Origin: Verrucomicrobium sp.
GTDB lineage: Bacteria > Verrucomicrobiota > Verrucomicrobiia > Methylacidiphilales > UBA1321
Length of the DNA: 64,000 nucleotides
Assembly (NCBI GenBank): GCA_017849585.1
Contig: JAFIGT010000029.1
Location: 62,001-126,000, forward strand
Direction of reading: 5' to 3'
Below the pieces are notes generated by a model. That model was not told where the DNA came from. It did no database searches and worked only from the letters and a program-made list of their open reading frames with translations. Positions 27,601 through 35,049 of this stretch are shown here, piece after piece. The first letter of the stretch is position 1. The number at the start of each line of letters is the position of its first letter. Both the position numbers and the translations under genes were made by a program.

Positions 27601-28312
27601 CGGCACCACCGCTTATCGCACCGTTGAGTTCGACTTGAGCAACTTCCCACGTGACCAGGTCACCTCGATTGTTTTCTACGTGCTGGGCAATCGCCTTTCG
27701 ACCGGGCCACACATCTGGTACATTGACAACATCGCGCTCTCGGCGGTGACCTTCACCAATACCTCGACAGTCACCGCGCCCACTCCAACGGCTGCCGTTT
27801 CGCGCCGAGGGCATGGCACGGGAGGGAATTTCGATATTCCCATCAGCGTGGTGAGCGGAACCGCTGGAGTGACCAGTCCGCCGGTTGAATGCCGAAGCGG
27901 TACGAGCGAAACGCTGGTGGTGACGTTCAATAAGGCGATTCAAAGCGCGCGCGCTTCCATCGCCTCGGGAACAGCCACGGTGAGCGCCATGCCGGTGATT
28001 AACGGCAGTACGGCTACGGTGACGCTCACGGGTGTCGGCAACGCGCAAACCGTGAAGGTCAACCTCTTCAATATCACCGCGACCGATGGGGGCTTTTTAC
28101 CCAATGCCGTCGTCTCCTTGCGCGTGCTCGCGGGTGACGTGAATGCCGATGGCGCGGTCAGCACCACCGATGTCTCCGCGTTGCAAGCCAGTTTTGGGGC
28201 CACAGCGGGACAGGCAGCGTTCAACTGCCGTGCCGACCTGGATCAGGACGGCACGGTGGCTTCGCCGGATATCACCGTGATCCAATCCAACTACGGAACG
28301 CAAGCCCCCTAA
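24611..28312 (+). CDS. Large secreted clan GH-A-like glycosidase with PA14, Calx-beta and dockerin domains
   Basis: This 1233-residue protein has a signal peptide (start MSTTSLWPYLF; hydrophobic FACLIVVGCLALVVPSRA). The TIM-barrel-type domain (about 38-370) has E140 in GLNEPD and E246 in IATESGY, fitting acid/base and nucleophile of clan GH-A. A PA14-type domain follows (about 477-620; FRGDYYDNQDF, TTNDDGSRLWINGTQL), then a concanavalin-like domain (620-775), a Calx-beta repeat (778-885; NGADYATLSGTV, EGDETVQLSL) and a carbohydrate-binding-like domain (887-1035). The C-terminus is a type I dockerin with two calcium loops: DVNADGAVSTTD and DLDQDGTVASPD. GAAAGGAAGAAC precedes the start. Substrate unknown. 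Confidence 0.82.
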   Translation: MSTTSLWPYLFRNSHRFACLIVVGCLALVVPSRAERETAASADGFVDSIGICTHITTVTGPYSAAHIANVYSALGELGVRHIRADVHSGSLYPSRCDYLYTTYGIRSTMIANRNLELSLATQAQIFLTHDSIEAMEGLNEPDNIATYNYTNLQGVVHTDTTSANIFDATRALQIDLDSYLTGGTKPLLSPAMTSPMRAQFLNPLAVDAIAIHCYPWGRIPSGFGFSNSAIQEARKLGENLPIIATESGYHTATLCTSPNPYVTEAAQGKYIPRLLAEYFSRGITRTYTYELMDSGDDANGTDLTDKEQNFGLVRYDFSRKPAFDAEKNLINLLKESTWDLTNQRWVGGSATFAPGILDYTLTGAPNTVHRLLLQKSDGTFYLILWQEIPVCNINVTPHSDIINPTVPVVLTLNTAIRKAEIYQPNLSSTASSVIFTPRTITLDVPDQLLVVKLTPATYPKPWLSADLGTVPVLGSTQTVGGTRNGFRGDYYDNQDFTNWKLSRLDNVINFNWTPTTPDPLIAPYSFTVRWTGRITPQYSETYTFTTTNDDGSRLWINGTQLINDWTSHAALERTCSIALTAGQTYDIKHEYFQGTGSAAAKLEWSSPSTPRAAIPVANAWLISGSGSDLGGTVDAGQYAYQPFNGDGEFIARVVNMPGAAAGSKAGIMIRQNLTSNCPYVAALVTPSKGVNFQYRAATGSNSGGTSLAGVTSPCWLKLARQSNTFSAYTSTDGLSWTLLGTPQSIAMGTNLYVGMAVCSRLSTASAATFDSVSLTFPTVSIQATTPQASESPLTAGAFTVTRTGATSSALTVSYTVAGNATNGADYATLSGTVMIPAGSTTASIAVTPINDTNLEGDETVQLSLAGTSTYNVGTPACDTVKITSEEVIDDFESGSLSNWTLQNNSRSAISVETINVDTGSKALKWVYTDDGVNLYTNVLSRNFATAQNWTNAGKLVLRLAESSANPMSDLGNNLFFDLYNNGVKVTGGWAVDTITLDGTTAYRTVEFDLSNFPRDQVTSIVFYVLGNRLSTGPHIWYIDNIALSAVTFTNTSTVTAPTPTAAVSRRGHGTGGNFDIPISVVSGTAGVTSPPVECRSGTSETLVVTFNKAIQSARASIASGTATVSAMPVINGSTATVTLTGVGNAQTVKVNLFNITATDGGFLPNAVVSLRVLAGDVNADGAVSTTDVSALQASFGATAGQAAFNCRADLDQDGTVASPDITVIQSNYGTQAP

Positions 28313-28316
28313 ATCC

Positions 28317-29018
28317 ATGATACACCTGAGTTGCTCAAAATTAAAAAGCGCGACACTGATCCTGTGGTTGGTGTGCGCGCTCGGAATGGGAAATCACCGC
28401 GCGCAGAGCGCGGTGACTCTCGAGTTGGTCAGTTCCGTCAACCCAAACCGTGGGCCGATAAGCGTGACTGCGTTTGAAACATTTTCCGTGGACGTATGGG
28501 TGAAGGGACTCGCTTCCCCTGCGCTACACAGCTTCAATCTCACTCTGGCCCCATTACCGGAGGGATTGATTCTCAACGGGTACACCGATTTGCTGCCTGT
28601 GGGATGGCTGACCTTTCCCAATGCGAGCAAACACCGGTATGGGGGATACAATTGGTCGGCGGCGGATCTAACGGGCGATACCGCTCTCGTGCGCCTCCAA
28701 TTGACCGCCGGAGCCTCATCGGGGACCATCGATTTTGAATCGCCGGGGATCTTTCAAAATCTGCTGGATGGAAACGATCAATCTATTGCCTATGTCTCGT
28801 CCGGCCTTTTAGTGAATGTGGTGCCGGAACCGCAGTTGATGTCGCTGCTGATGGGCAGTGTCCTGTTGGTGTGTGCAGCTAAGCTGCGGAGGTCAATGAA
28901 CGAACCGATTCACGCTCCACGATCGTACCGCGAACCATCTGGATGCTGGGGTCGCGACGGCGACTCGGTTCTTCGATTTGCGCAAACAATTCCCACGCGG
29001 CCGCATAGGCTGTTTTAG
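28317..29018 (+). CDS. PEP-CTERM protein with a cohesin-like body
   Basis: This 233-residue product starts 4 bases after the dockerin gene stop, so the two should be co-translated. After a signal peptide (CSKLKSATLILWLVCALGMG) comes a domain of about 140 residues that follows the cohesin layout: VTLELVSSVN, SVDVWVKGLASPALHSFNLTL, GWLTFPN, LVRLQLTAGASSGTIDF and SSGLLVNV. A PEP-CTERM signal follows: VVPEP, hydrophobic LMSLLMGSVLLVCAA, KLRR. The frame then continues for about 40 atypical residues and overlaps the convergent LacI gene by 140 bases. An alternative reading frame would stop right after KLRRS. The cohesin assignment is by eye. Confidence 0.7.
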   Translation: MIHLSCSKLKSATLILWLVCALGMGNHRAQSAVTLELVSSVNPNRGPISVTAFETFSVDVWVKGLASPALHSFNLTLAPLPEGLILNGYTDLLPVGWLTFPNASKHRYGGYNWSAADLTGDTALVRLQLTAGASSGTIDFESPGIFQNLLDGNDQSIAYVSSGLLVNVVPEPQLMSLLMGSVLLVCAAKLRRSMNEPIHAPRSYREPSGCWGRDGDSVLRFAQTIPTRPHRLF

Positions 29019-29970
29019 CAAAGGAAATATCATAGCTGGTCAACGCAGGTGACATGCTCGTGCAAACGGCGGTGGCGTTGTCGAAGCCGATCACACTCAC
29101 ATCCTGTGGCACGCGCCACCCCGCCTTTTCCAACGCAGTGTATAGGCCCCGCGCCATCCAGTCGTTGGCGGTGATGATGGCCGTGGGGAGATCCTTGACC
29201 GTAACCGCGCGCAAGAGTTCGGTCATATCAGGCGGCGTCAGTTCGGGACTTTTCCCCGCAGTGGAATCATCGCCCAAGACCAGCAAGCGCGGATCATAGG
29301 CTTGGTGAGCGCGCAGGAAGGCTTCATAGCCCTGGGCTCGCGCGAGAAACATGGGATGCGCGGCTTCCGTGGAAAGAAAAGCGATCCGGCGATGGCCCCG
29401 CTCCCAAAGATGGTGGGTGACTGTCCATCCCGCACCGTGGTTGTCGGGAGTGACTTGCGGCAATGTCGAAATCGGATCATCCAGTCCAATGGTAACGACG
29501 GGAAGTTGCGGCGGTAGATCGCGGACAAACGCCGGCAGGCCGCGGGTGGTTTTGATTAACAACCCATCGATCTTCTGATCACTGACACAGCGAGGCAGCG
29601 GATCGCCCTTGACCCAGATTTCCACCAAAGTGTGTAACTCGTGCTCCTGAGACGCGCGTTCGACGCCCATCGTGTAGGAGGCCAACAGCGGATGATTCGC
29701 CCACTGTTTGCTCACCTCGGCAAAAACCAGGCCGATATTGCAGGTGCGAAAACGAGACCGGTTCAACCGCATGAGTGGATTGGCGGCGGCGCGCGGTTTC
29801 TCATACGCCAGTTCCTCCATCGCCCGCTGCACGCGCTCGCGATTATCCTCGCTCACATTAGCGAAGCCATTGATGACCCGGCTCACAGTCCCAACCGAGA
29901 CACCGGCTTTGGCTGCTACTTCGGGGATGGTGGCGCCACCTTTTTTACGGGGATGATCAGTCGGTTTCAT
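28879..29970 (-). CDS. LacI-family transcriptional regulator, paralogue of the 23196-24353 protein
   Basis: This 363-residue regulator has the helix-turn-helix ATIPEVAAKAGVSVGTVSRVING and hinge VQRAMEELAYEKPR. Its effector domain aligns throughout with the other LacI: NIGLVFAEVSKQW, KIDGLLIKTTRG, TPDNHGAGWTVTHHLWERGHRRIAFLSTEAAHPMF, IITANDWMARGLY and VSVIGFDNA. It probably senses a related sugar and controls the neighbouring dockerin/cohesin pair, the symporter downstream, or both. Its 3' end overlaps the convergent PEP-CTERM gene by 140 bases, which is unusual. Confidence 0.93.
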   Translation of the reverse strand: MKPTDHPRKKGGATIPEVAAKAGVSVGTVSRVINGFANVSEDNRERVQRAMEELAYEKPRAAANPLMRLNRSRFRTCNIGLVFAEVSKQWANHPLLASYTMGVERASQEHELHTLVEIWVKGDPLPRCVSDQKIDGLLIKTTRGLPAFVRDLPPQLPVVTIGLDDPISTLPQVTPDNHGAGWTVTHHLWERGHRRIAFLSTEAAHPMFLARAQGYEAFLRAHQAYDPRLLVLGDDSTAGKSPELTPPDMTELLRAVTVKDLPTAIITANDWMARGLYTALEKAGWRVPQDVSVIGFDNATAVCTSMSPALTSYDISFAKTAYAAAWELFAQIEEPSRRRDPSIQMVRGTIVERESVRSLTSAA

Positions 29971-30392
29971 GATTTGCTTCAGAACTTGCGAGTAACTTTG
30001 AGATTTTCAAAAATACCCTTTCCAGAGGAAAGGAGAGGTCATGCCTATTCGTCTGGTTTGGTAATCGTAACCACAGCCATCCCATAAGGCAATGGAGTGA
30101 GAAGGATGATAAGGGAGAAGCAGTCAACTTTGGAAGGATGAGTTTAGGATTTTCAGTAGAAGGTATAAGCTGTCCCACAGGATCTGGAAGTCATGAAATG
30201 GATGAAGCCGGGGAGGAAGACTATCTCGCGCTCCTTGCCGTCGACTTCAACTCGGTTTTCTTAGTCTGCCACACGAGGGTACACTTCTACTCTCACCAAA
30301 CTCTTCGTTACGCGTGGAGGTTACTTTCCCAACCCGTCATCCTGGCTTGTCGAAGGATCAGGTGAGATGGTTTACGGTGCGACTATTTATTT
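29971..30392. other. Gene-free spacer with a degenerate inverted-repeat copy
   Basis: About 420 bases between the LacI start and the symporter stop. A 75-codon open frame at 30138-30365 has no recognisable composition or ribosome site and is not called. The segment 30336-30362 (starting GTCATCCTGGC, ending GAAGGATCAGG) is a degraded copy of the arm repeated at 63895-63930, so part of the spacer may be mobile-element remnant. Confidence 0.4.
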
Positions 30393-32471
30393 CTACACCT
30401 TGCTGACGGGGTCCACTTTGGTCGGAGTCTCTCGCGGCTCGCCAAGATTGTGGTGATTGCGCACGGTGCCGTCGTCGCTGTCGACGCGCTTGGCGGTCTT
30501 CAACGTGCGGAAGAGGTCCAGCAAATCGTGGGTCACCCCGATGCCGAACCAGACCGTGGTGATGACTCCAAGTACCAGCGCCTGTCCCACCCCGGCAATC
30601 ATCGCATAGTTAAAGAACCAGTTTTCCGAGAGACGCCCCACGACCAAGGTCCAGATCACGATGCCGACAGCCGCGAGAAACCAGAAACTTGTCCAGCATA
30701 GCGAGGTGATGGTGAGGAAACGATCGCTGCGGGTGAAATGCTCGTCAATTTCCAGAACCCGATGCAGCCATGAGGGCCTTTTTTCTGGTGCAGCCACCTG
30801 AATGTCCTCGCTGGCGATGCGGTACTTGCCGCGGTGTAGCATGGCGTCGAGGTTGAAGTCCTCCTTGCAGGTCAGGAGCGAGACGACAATGTAGCCCGTA
30901 CCCGCGATCAGGGCGGTCAGGGCGGAAAGCTGAACGCCGTTGAGCGGGAATTTTGCCGCGTGCGCCGCCAGATAGCTGCCGATCAGGCCGGGGCCCGACC
31001 AAGCGGCCAGCACGGGATTGAGCGAGGTCCAAAATTGCTGGATCAGGTTGAAGCTGACAGCCAGTCCCGCGCCAAGGCTGAGCGAGGTCCACGCGCCTGC
31101 CGTGGTGCCCTTCTTCCAATACAATCCGCCCCAGACGACCAAGCCAACTCCACCAAGATAGATGGCGCCGATCAGGGCGATGATGAGCACCAGATAATCC
31201 ACTGGTTTATAAAGAATGCTGAAAGTGCAGACAAAGGCGGCCACACCAAAGATGGTCCCCCGCAACGCACGCACATGCGCTTTCGGTTCGAACGGTTTCT
31301 TGCGCAGCGGCAGAATCACATCCTGCAAGAACGTCGACCCGAAACTGTGCAATTGCGCCCCCTGCGAAGCGAGCAGGCCAAAGAGCAACACCGCGCAGAA
31401 GGCACCCTTCACTCCTGGAGCGAGAAGCACGCCGAGCGCCATCGGCATGCGCATCTGGATGGCAAGTTGATTGCTGCCGATGGTCTTCAGGCTCTCATCG
31501 ACCTGAGCTTGCTGGGCAGCGAAGTCCGGGTGATGCAGCAGGGTGAACGCGGCGATGGAAACCAGGACCGTCATGGCTGCACCGCCGAATTGACGCCAGT
31601 GGCCCAGAATACCCGCCATGCGCCCCTCGTGCGCCGTCTTGGCCGCGGCGACAAAGCCCATCAGTGAATTACCCCGGTAATAATAGAGCTGCAGGCCCAG
31701 CGCCAGGATGATGTACCAGCCGTTGAAGTCCTCACGGCTGCCAATGTCGAAGGGATCAACAAACGAGCCTCCGGGCGGACCGGCCAGCAACGCACCGCGC
31801 GCTTCGGAAATCGAGATGGTGTAAACGAGGAAAAAGGCCACCACGAGATAGAAAATCGACGAGATCACGCCTTCGAGACAGTCGGTGACCATGACGCTGA
31901 TCTGTCCGCCAGTGAGCGCGAAATTAAGCGCCATGCCCATGAGTACCAGCATCACCGGAACGTAGGTGGGGAAGGACCATCCGGCAAAAGTGAGCGTCGT
32001 GGGCAGGCCACAGAAATAGACGAAGAAGCGCGCGCCGAGAGCCGGCTGCACGCCAAAGTAAAAGAGTCCGGAGAAGACATTGAGAATACTGGCAAAGATG
32101 CGAATGCCCTTGCTGTAGCGCAGTTCAAAGAATTGGTGGAAAGTGAGCGCCCGGGTCTGGCGCATGCGATACACCACGAGCCCCATCAGCCCGAAGAAAA
32201 AGGGAATGAAGTAGGCGATCGTGTCCCAGACGCGCATGGAGAAGCCAACGCGGGAGAACAGTTCCAGCGTCATGATGAGTGCCATCACGTTCGAGTTGGT
32301 TTCGCCATAGGCCGTGGAAATCAGGTAACGGCCCGCGCAACGGTTGGCCGCGAGAAAGTCGGCCACACTGTGCATGTAGCGCTTCATGTAGAACGACACC
32401 GCCAGCACAATGGCCAACGGAACGCAAATCACGGCCAAGTCCAACCAAGTCAAATGGGTGTAAGCGAGCAT
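30393..32471 (-). CDS. Sodium:solute symporter family transporter
   Basis: This protein of about 692 residues from the ATG at 32471 (the frame is open to 32546) has roughly 14 hydrophobic segments. Family features are the first helix LDLAVICVPLAIVLAVSFYMKR, then SVADFLAANR followed by GETNSNVMALIMTLE, and ALTFHQFFELRYSKGIRIFASIL. The SSS family imports sugars, amino acids or other small solutes with Na+. Here the neighbours (LacI, GH113-like, GH5) suggest a sugar or oligosaccharide product. The last 150 residues add two more helices after a cytoplasmic segment, as in larger family members. Confidence 0.88.
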   Translation of the reverse strand: MLAYTHLTWLDLAVICVPLAIVLAVSFYMKRYMHSVADFLAANRCAGRYLISTAYGETNSNVMALIMTLELFSRVGFSMRVWDTIAYFIPFFFGLMGLVVYRMRQTRALTFHQFFELRYSKGIRIFASILNVFSGLFYFGVQPALGARFFVYFCGLPTTLTFAGWSFPTYVPVMLVLMGMALNFALTGGQISVMVTDCLEGVISSIFYLVVAFFLVYTISISEARGALLAGPPGGSFVDPFDIGSREDFNGWYIILALGLQLYYYRGNSLMGFVAAAKTAHEGRMAGILGHWRQFGGAAMTVLVSIAAFTLLHHPDFAAQQAQVDESLKTIGSNQLAIQMRMPMALGVLLAPGVKGAFCAVLLFGLLASQGAQLHSFGSTFLQDVILPLRKKPFEPKAHVRALRGTIFGVAAFVCTFSILYKPVDYLVLIIALIGAIYLGGVGLVVWGGLYWKKGTTAGAWTSLSLGAGLAVSFNLIQQFWTSLNPVLAAWSGPGLIGSYLAAHAAKFPLNGVQLSALTALIAGTGYIVVSLLTCKEDFNLDAMLHRGKYRIASEDIQVAAPEKRPSWLHRVLEIDEHFTRSDRFLTITSLCWTSFWFLAAVGIVIWTLVVGRLSENWFFNYAMIAGVGQALVLGVITTVWFGIGVTHDLLDLFRTLKTAKRVDSDDGTVRNHHNLGEPRETPTKVDPVSKV

Positions 32472-32836
32472 GAGAAGCAGCGGTAGAGGGGTGGATGTAA
32501 GATGTAACGAATCGAACCCGCGCGAACGCGAGCCGGTAAAAGTCACCGTAAATAAAACGTGATTGCAATCAAGGGGTTAATGGACGGATGCGCGGGATTC
32601 GCATCATAATGAGCAAAATACATAAGAAGGCGGGTCTTCAACGGACCATGGCGTTGGATAACCGGAGGGTGGTGGAGCACGGGTTCAGGAACTGATTCTC
32701 CCACTGGAATCAGTTTCCGGTAAACAGGAAATGCGCTCTATGATTGAAATAAATCAATCTATGATCTAAATTTAAAATGGAGGAAGATCGCCGCAACAAG
32801 ACAACTTCCTCCAAAATGATCGAGCAGCGCCGAAAG
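32472..32836. promoter_or_regulatory. Spacer upstream of the symporter with an inverted repeat
   Basis: No gene is evident in these 365 bases. An inverted repeat, GATTGA-AATAAA-TCAATC, lies at 32742-32759 in an AT-rich stretch. It resembles the dyad at 24547 (both are ATTGA arms around an A/T core), so it could be another operator for the LacI paralogues. It lies about 270 bases before the symporter start. Confidence 0.3.
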
Positions 32837-33937
32837 CTATGGCTTGGCAAACCAGCGACGCAAAACCTCGGCGGCGGGTTTGCCGTCGAGGGTGAATCCG
32901 GTGTCGCCGGCAGGATCGGTGTAATAATGGGGGCGGTTTTGTTGCTCCTCCCACTTCCACCAATAGAATCCGCGCCACCAGGGTTCATTCCAAAAAAGCG
33001 TGCAGAACGCGTCGAGATAGTTCGCCTGTTCCGACGGATCATAAGCGCTCTCGGGCTGGTAGGCAGATGGCTCGATGGCTCCACCCACGCGCGAACGGCA
33101 ACCGGTCTCGCCGAAGATCAGTGGCAGTCCGCCCAGCCTTTCCGAGGCGCGGCGGAGGTTGGCCACGGTGGGGCGCAGGGTCTCAATCATCTCCGCGACA
33201 GTCGCGCCGGGCTTGCTGGCGGCGGAGGAATAGTAGCTGATGCAGACAGCGTCGAGGGCCTTGAGCCAGGCGGGCGGTTGATCATGGTTAAGCAGGGTCG
33301 AGGGCATCGCGTCGTAGCACAGCATGCCATGGTAGCGTTCGCGGGCTTCAGCGACAACCTTGTCCCAGCGGGCATTGTTGTACGCTTGCTCGGCACCGTC
33401 GAGTTCGCAGCCGATGCAATAGGATTCGCAGCCGGTGCGCTCGGCAAGCAGGGCGTAATGATTGACACTCGCGCCGAAGCTGGCGAACCACGGATCCCAT
33501 TGCGCGACAACACGGCCCTGAATCTGCTGGTCGCCGTCTGGAAAGTTGACGCGACCACGCCACGCGCTGTTGTGACATTCGACCATAGGCTTGAGCAGGA
33601 CGCGGATGCCGCGTTGATGAAAGCGGGCGATGATGGCTTCCAATTCATGATCCGATGGGGTGAATTCGAAATCCTGATAGAGACGCGTGCTGTAATGGGT
33701 GTCCTGCATGACACTGGCCATGAGTGCGACCCACGTAATGCCAAGATCGGCCATGCGATCAACTTGGTTAAGTCCCTCGGCGGAACCATAATAGCCGCGT
33801 TTGGCCAGATACCCAAAACTCATTCCGCGATGGCGTTCGGTCAGGGACCGCTCCTTCAGCGATGCGGTTGTGGATTGGTTCTTGGGAGTCGTGGGGGTAC
33901 GACGGGCCGTGGGAGAAATCAGGGTGCTGGAAGCCAT
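32837..33937 (-). CDS. GH113-like glycoside hydrolase
   Basis: About 366 residues from the ATG at 33937 (a TTG extends the frame to 33958, and an ATG at 33823, MSFGYLAKRGYY, is a shorter option). There is no signal peptide, so a cytoplasmic location is likely. The TIM-barrel features are DLGITWVALMASVMQD, RGIRVLLKPMVECHN, then YCIGCELDGAEQ and LIFGETGCRSR. Counted from 33958, E185 (CELDG) and E284 (GETG) fit the acid/base and nucleophile. GH113 members are beta-mannanases and related enzymes. WRGFYWWKWEE is also typical of the family end. It probably hydrolyses imported oligosaccharides. Confidence 0.75.
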   Translation of the reverse strand: MASSTLISPTARRTPTTPKNQSTTASLKERSLTERHRGMSFGYLAKRGYYGSAEGLNQVDRMADLGITWVALMASVMQDTHYSTRLYQDFEFTPSDHELEAIIARFHQRGIRVLLKPMVECHNSAWRGRVNFPDGDQQIQGRVVAQWDPWFASFGASVNHYALLAERTGCESYCIGCELDGAEQAYNNARWDKVVAEARERYHGMLCYDAMPSTLLNHDQPPAWLKALDAVCISYYSSAASKPGATVAEMIETLRPTVANLRRASERLGGLPLIFGETGCRSRVGGAIEPSAYQPESAYDPSEQANYLDAFCTLFWNEPWWRGFYWWKWEEQQNRPHYYTDPAGDTGFTLDGKPAAEVLRRWFAKP

Positions 33938-34014
33938 GTCCCCAGTCTGGACTGCCAAATGACAGTCTCAAGGCAATCCCACTTTCAAACAGTCGTATTT
34001 CTTTCAATTTGTTA

Positions 34015-34908
34015 TCATTGCCCCAAGCGAATGTCCTTCCACACGCTGCGATTGCGCCGGTACAGACCGGGTCGCAGTCTCGCCAGCCGGTGAAACCATA
34101 CGGCAAAATTCGCGTCGGAACGAAACCCGAGGCGAAAGGCGATTTCCTTCACGGGCATGCGCGTGGTTTCCAAACATTTCTGGGCAAACTCCAACCGCCG
34201 CTTCTCCCAGTACTTGTGCGGGGTCAGACCAAATTCATTGAGAAAGAGGCGCGTGAGATGAACCTCACTCAAGTCGGTGGCCTGCTGGAGCCGTTCAGCG
34301 GGAAAGCCCTGATCGAGCGGCGCTTCATTCAGCCGACGCAACGCCTGAAACAGGCGATCATCTCCCGAGTGCAGACGTGTGAGAAACGCGCCGTTTTCGA
34401 CCAGCGTTTCGAACCAGACGGTGAGCCAGTTAAAGAAATGCGTCTGCAATTGCAGGAAAAGGGGGTAGCCGACCTGTTTGCCCGAGTAGAGTTTGAACTC
34501 CAGGTCCCGGTGGGGGAAATGGCGACGCACGAGTTGCTCAAGCCGCACCGCCTTGCGCTCCATGTCCGGATGCTTGGCCGCATCGATTGTGAGCGGTTCC
34601 GGTTGGTGGAGCAAATTTTGACCCGAAGGCCATTGGCAAAAGAAATGAAGTGAGACGATGTGGCAGTCACGTGAAAGCTGCAGGCGGATTTTGCTCGAGG
34701 GGGGAATCAACCACATTCCCGACCGGGCGATGGTGGTGCGGGATCCCTGCGTGATCTTCATCTCTCCGCGTCGCACCAACCAGGCCCAACTCGCCCGGCT
34801 GTAATCATATTCCACATCCCAATCGAGAGGTGGGTGGTCATATACCCAGATCAACTCCGTATGCAGGCAGGCCCATTCGTGGAGCGAGAGAGAAGATTCC
34901 AGGCTCAT
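34015..34908 (-). CDS. AraC-family transcriptional regulator
   Basis: This 297-residue regulator has an N-terminal cupin-like sensing region (GSRTTIARSGMWLIPPSSKIRLQL) and a C-terminal AraC double helix-turn-helix. In the first helix pair LQQATDLSEVHLTRLFLNEFGLTPHKYWEKRRLEFAQ is recognisable. The second is MPVKEIAFRLGFRSDANFAVWFHRLARLRPGLYRR. It is divergent from the GH5 gene at 35050 and separated from it by 141 AT-rich bases, so it probably controls that gene, and perhaps the GH113-like gene downstream on its own strand. Confidence 0.92.
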   Translation of the reverse strand: MSLESSLSLHEWACLHTELIWVYDHPPLDWDVEYDYSRASWAWLVRRGEMKITQGSRTTIARSGMWLIPPSSKIRLQLSRDCHIVSLHFFCQWPSGQNLLHQPEPLTIDAAKHPDMERKAVRLEQLVRRHFPHRDLEFKLYSGKQVGYPLFLQLQTHFFNWLTVWFETLVENGAFLTRLHSGDDRLFQALRRLNEAPLDQGFPAERLQQATDLSEVHLTRLFLNEFGLTPHKYWEKRRLEFAQKCLETTRMPVKEIAFRLGFRSDANFAVWFHRLARLRPGLYRRNRSVWKDIRLGQ

Positions 34909-35049
34909 GAAAGAATTAAAAATGATAATAAAATGAAAGAAAGAAGAATAGACACTTCAGACATACGCAAGTGAGCTTTACATTGTTTAAAATAGCAATA
35001 CACTCATTGAGATTTTGGCGGATAAAATTAACGATTAAATAATCAAATC

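Noticed and set aside
30138-30365. 75-codon plus-strand frame in the LacI-symporter spacer
   Set aside because: No recognisable domain or ribosome site, and it reads through a degraded repeat.
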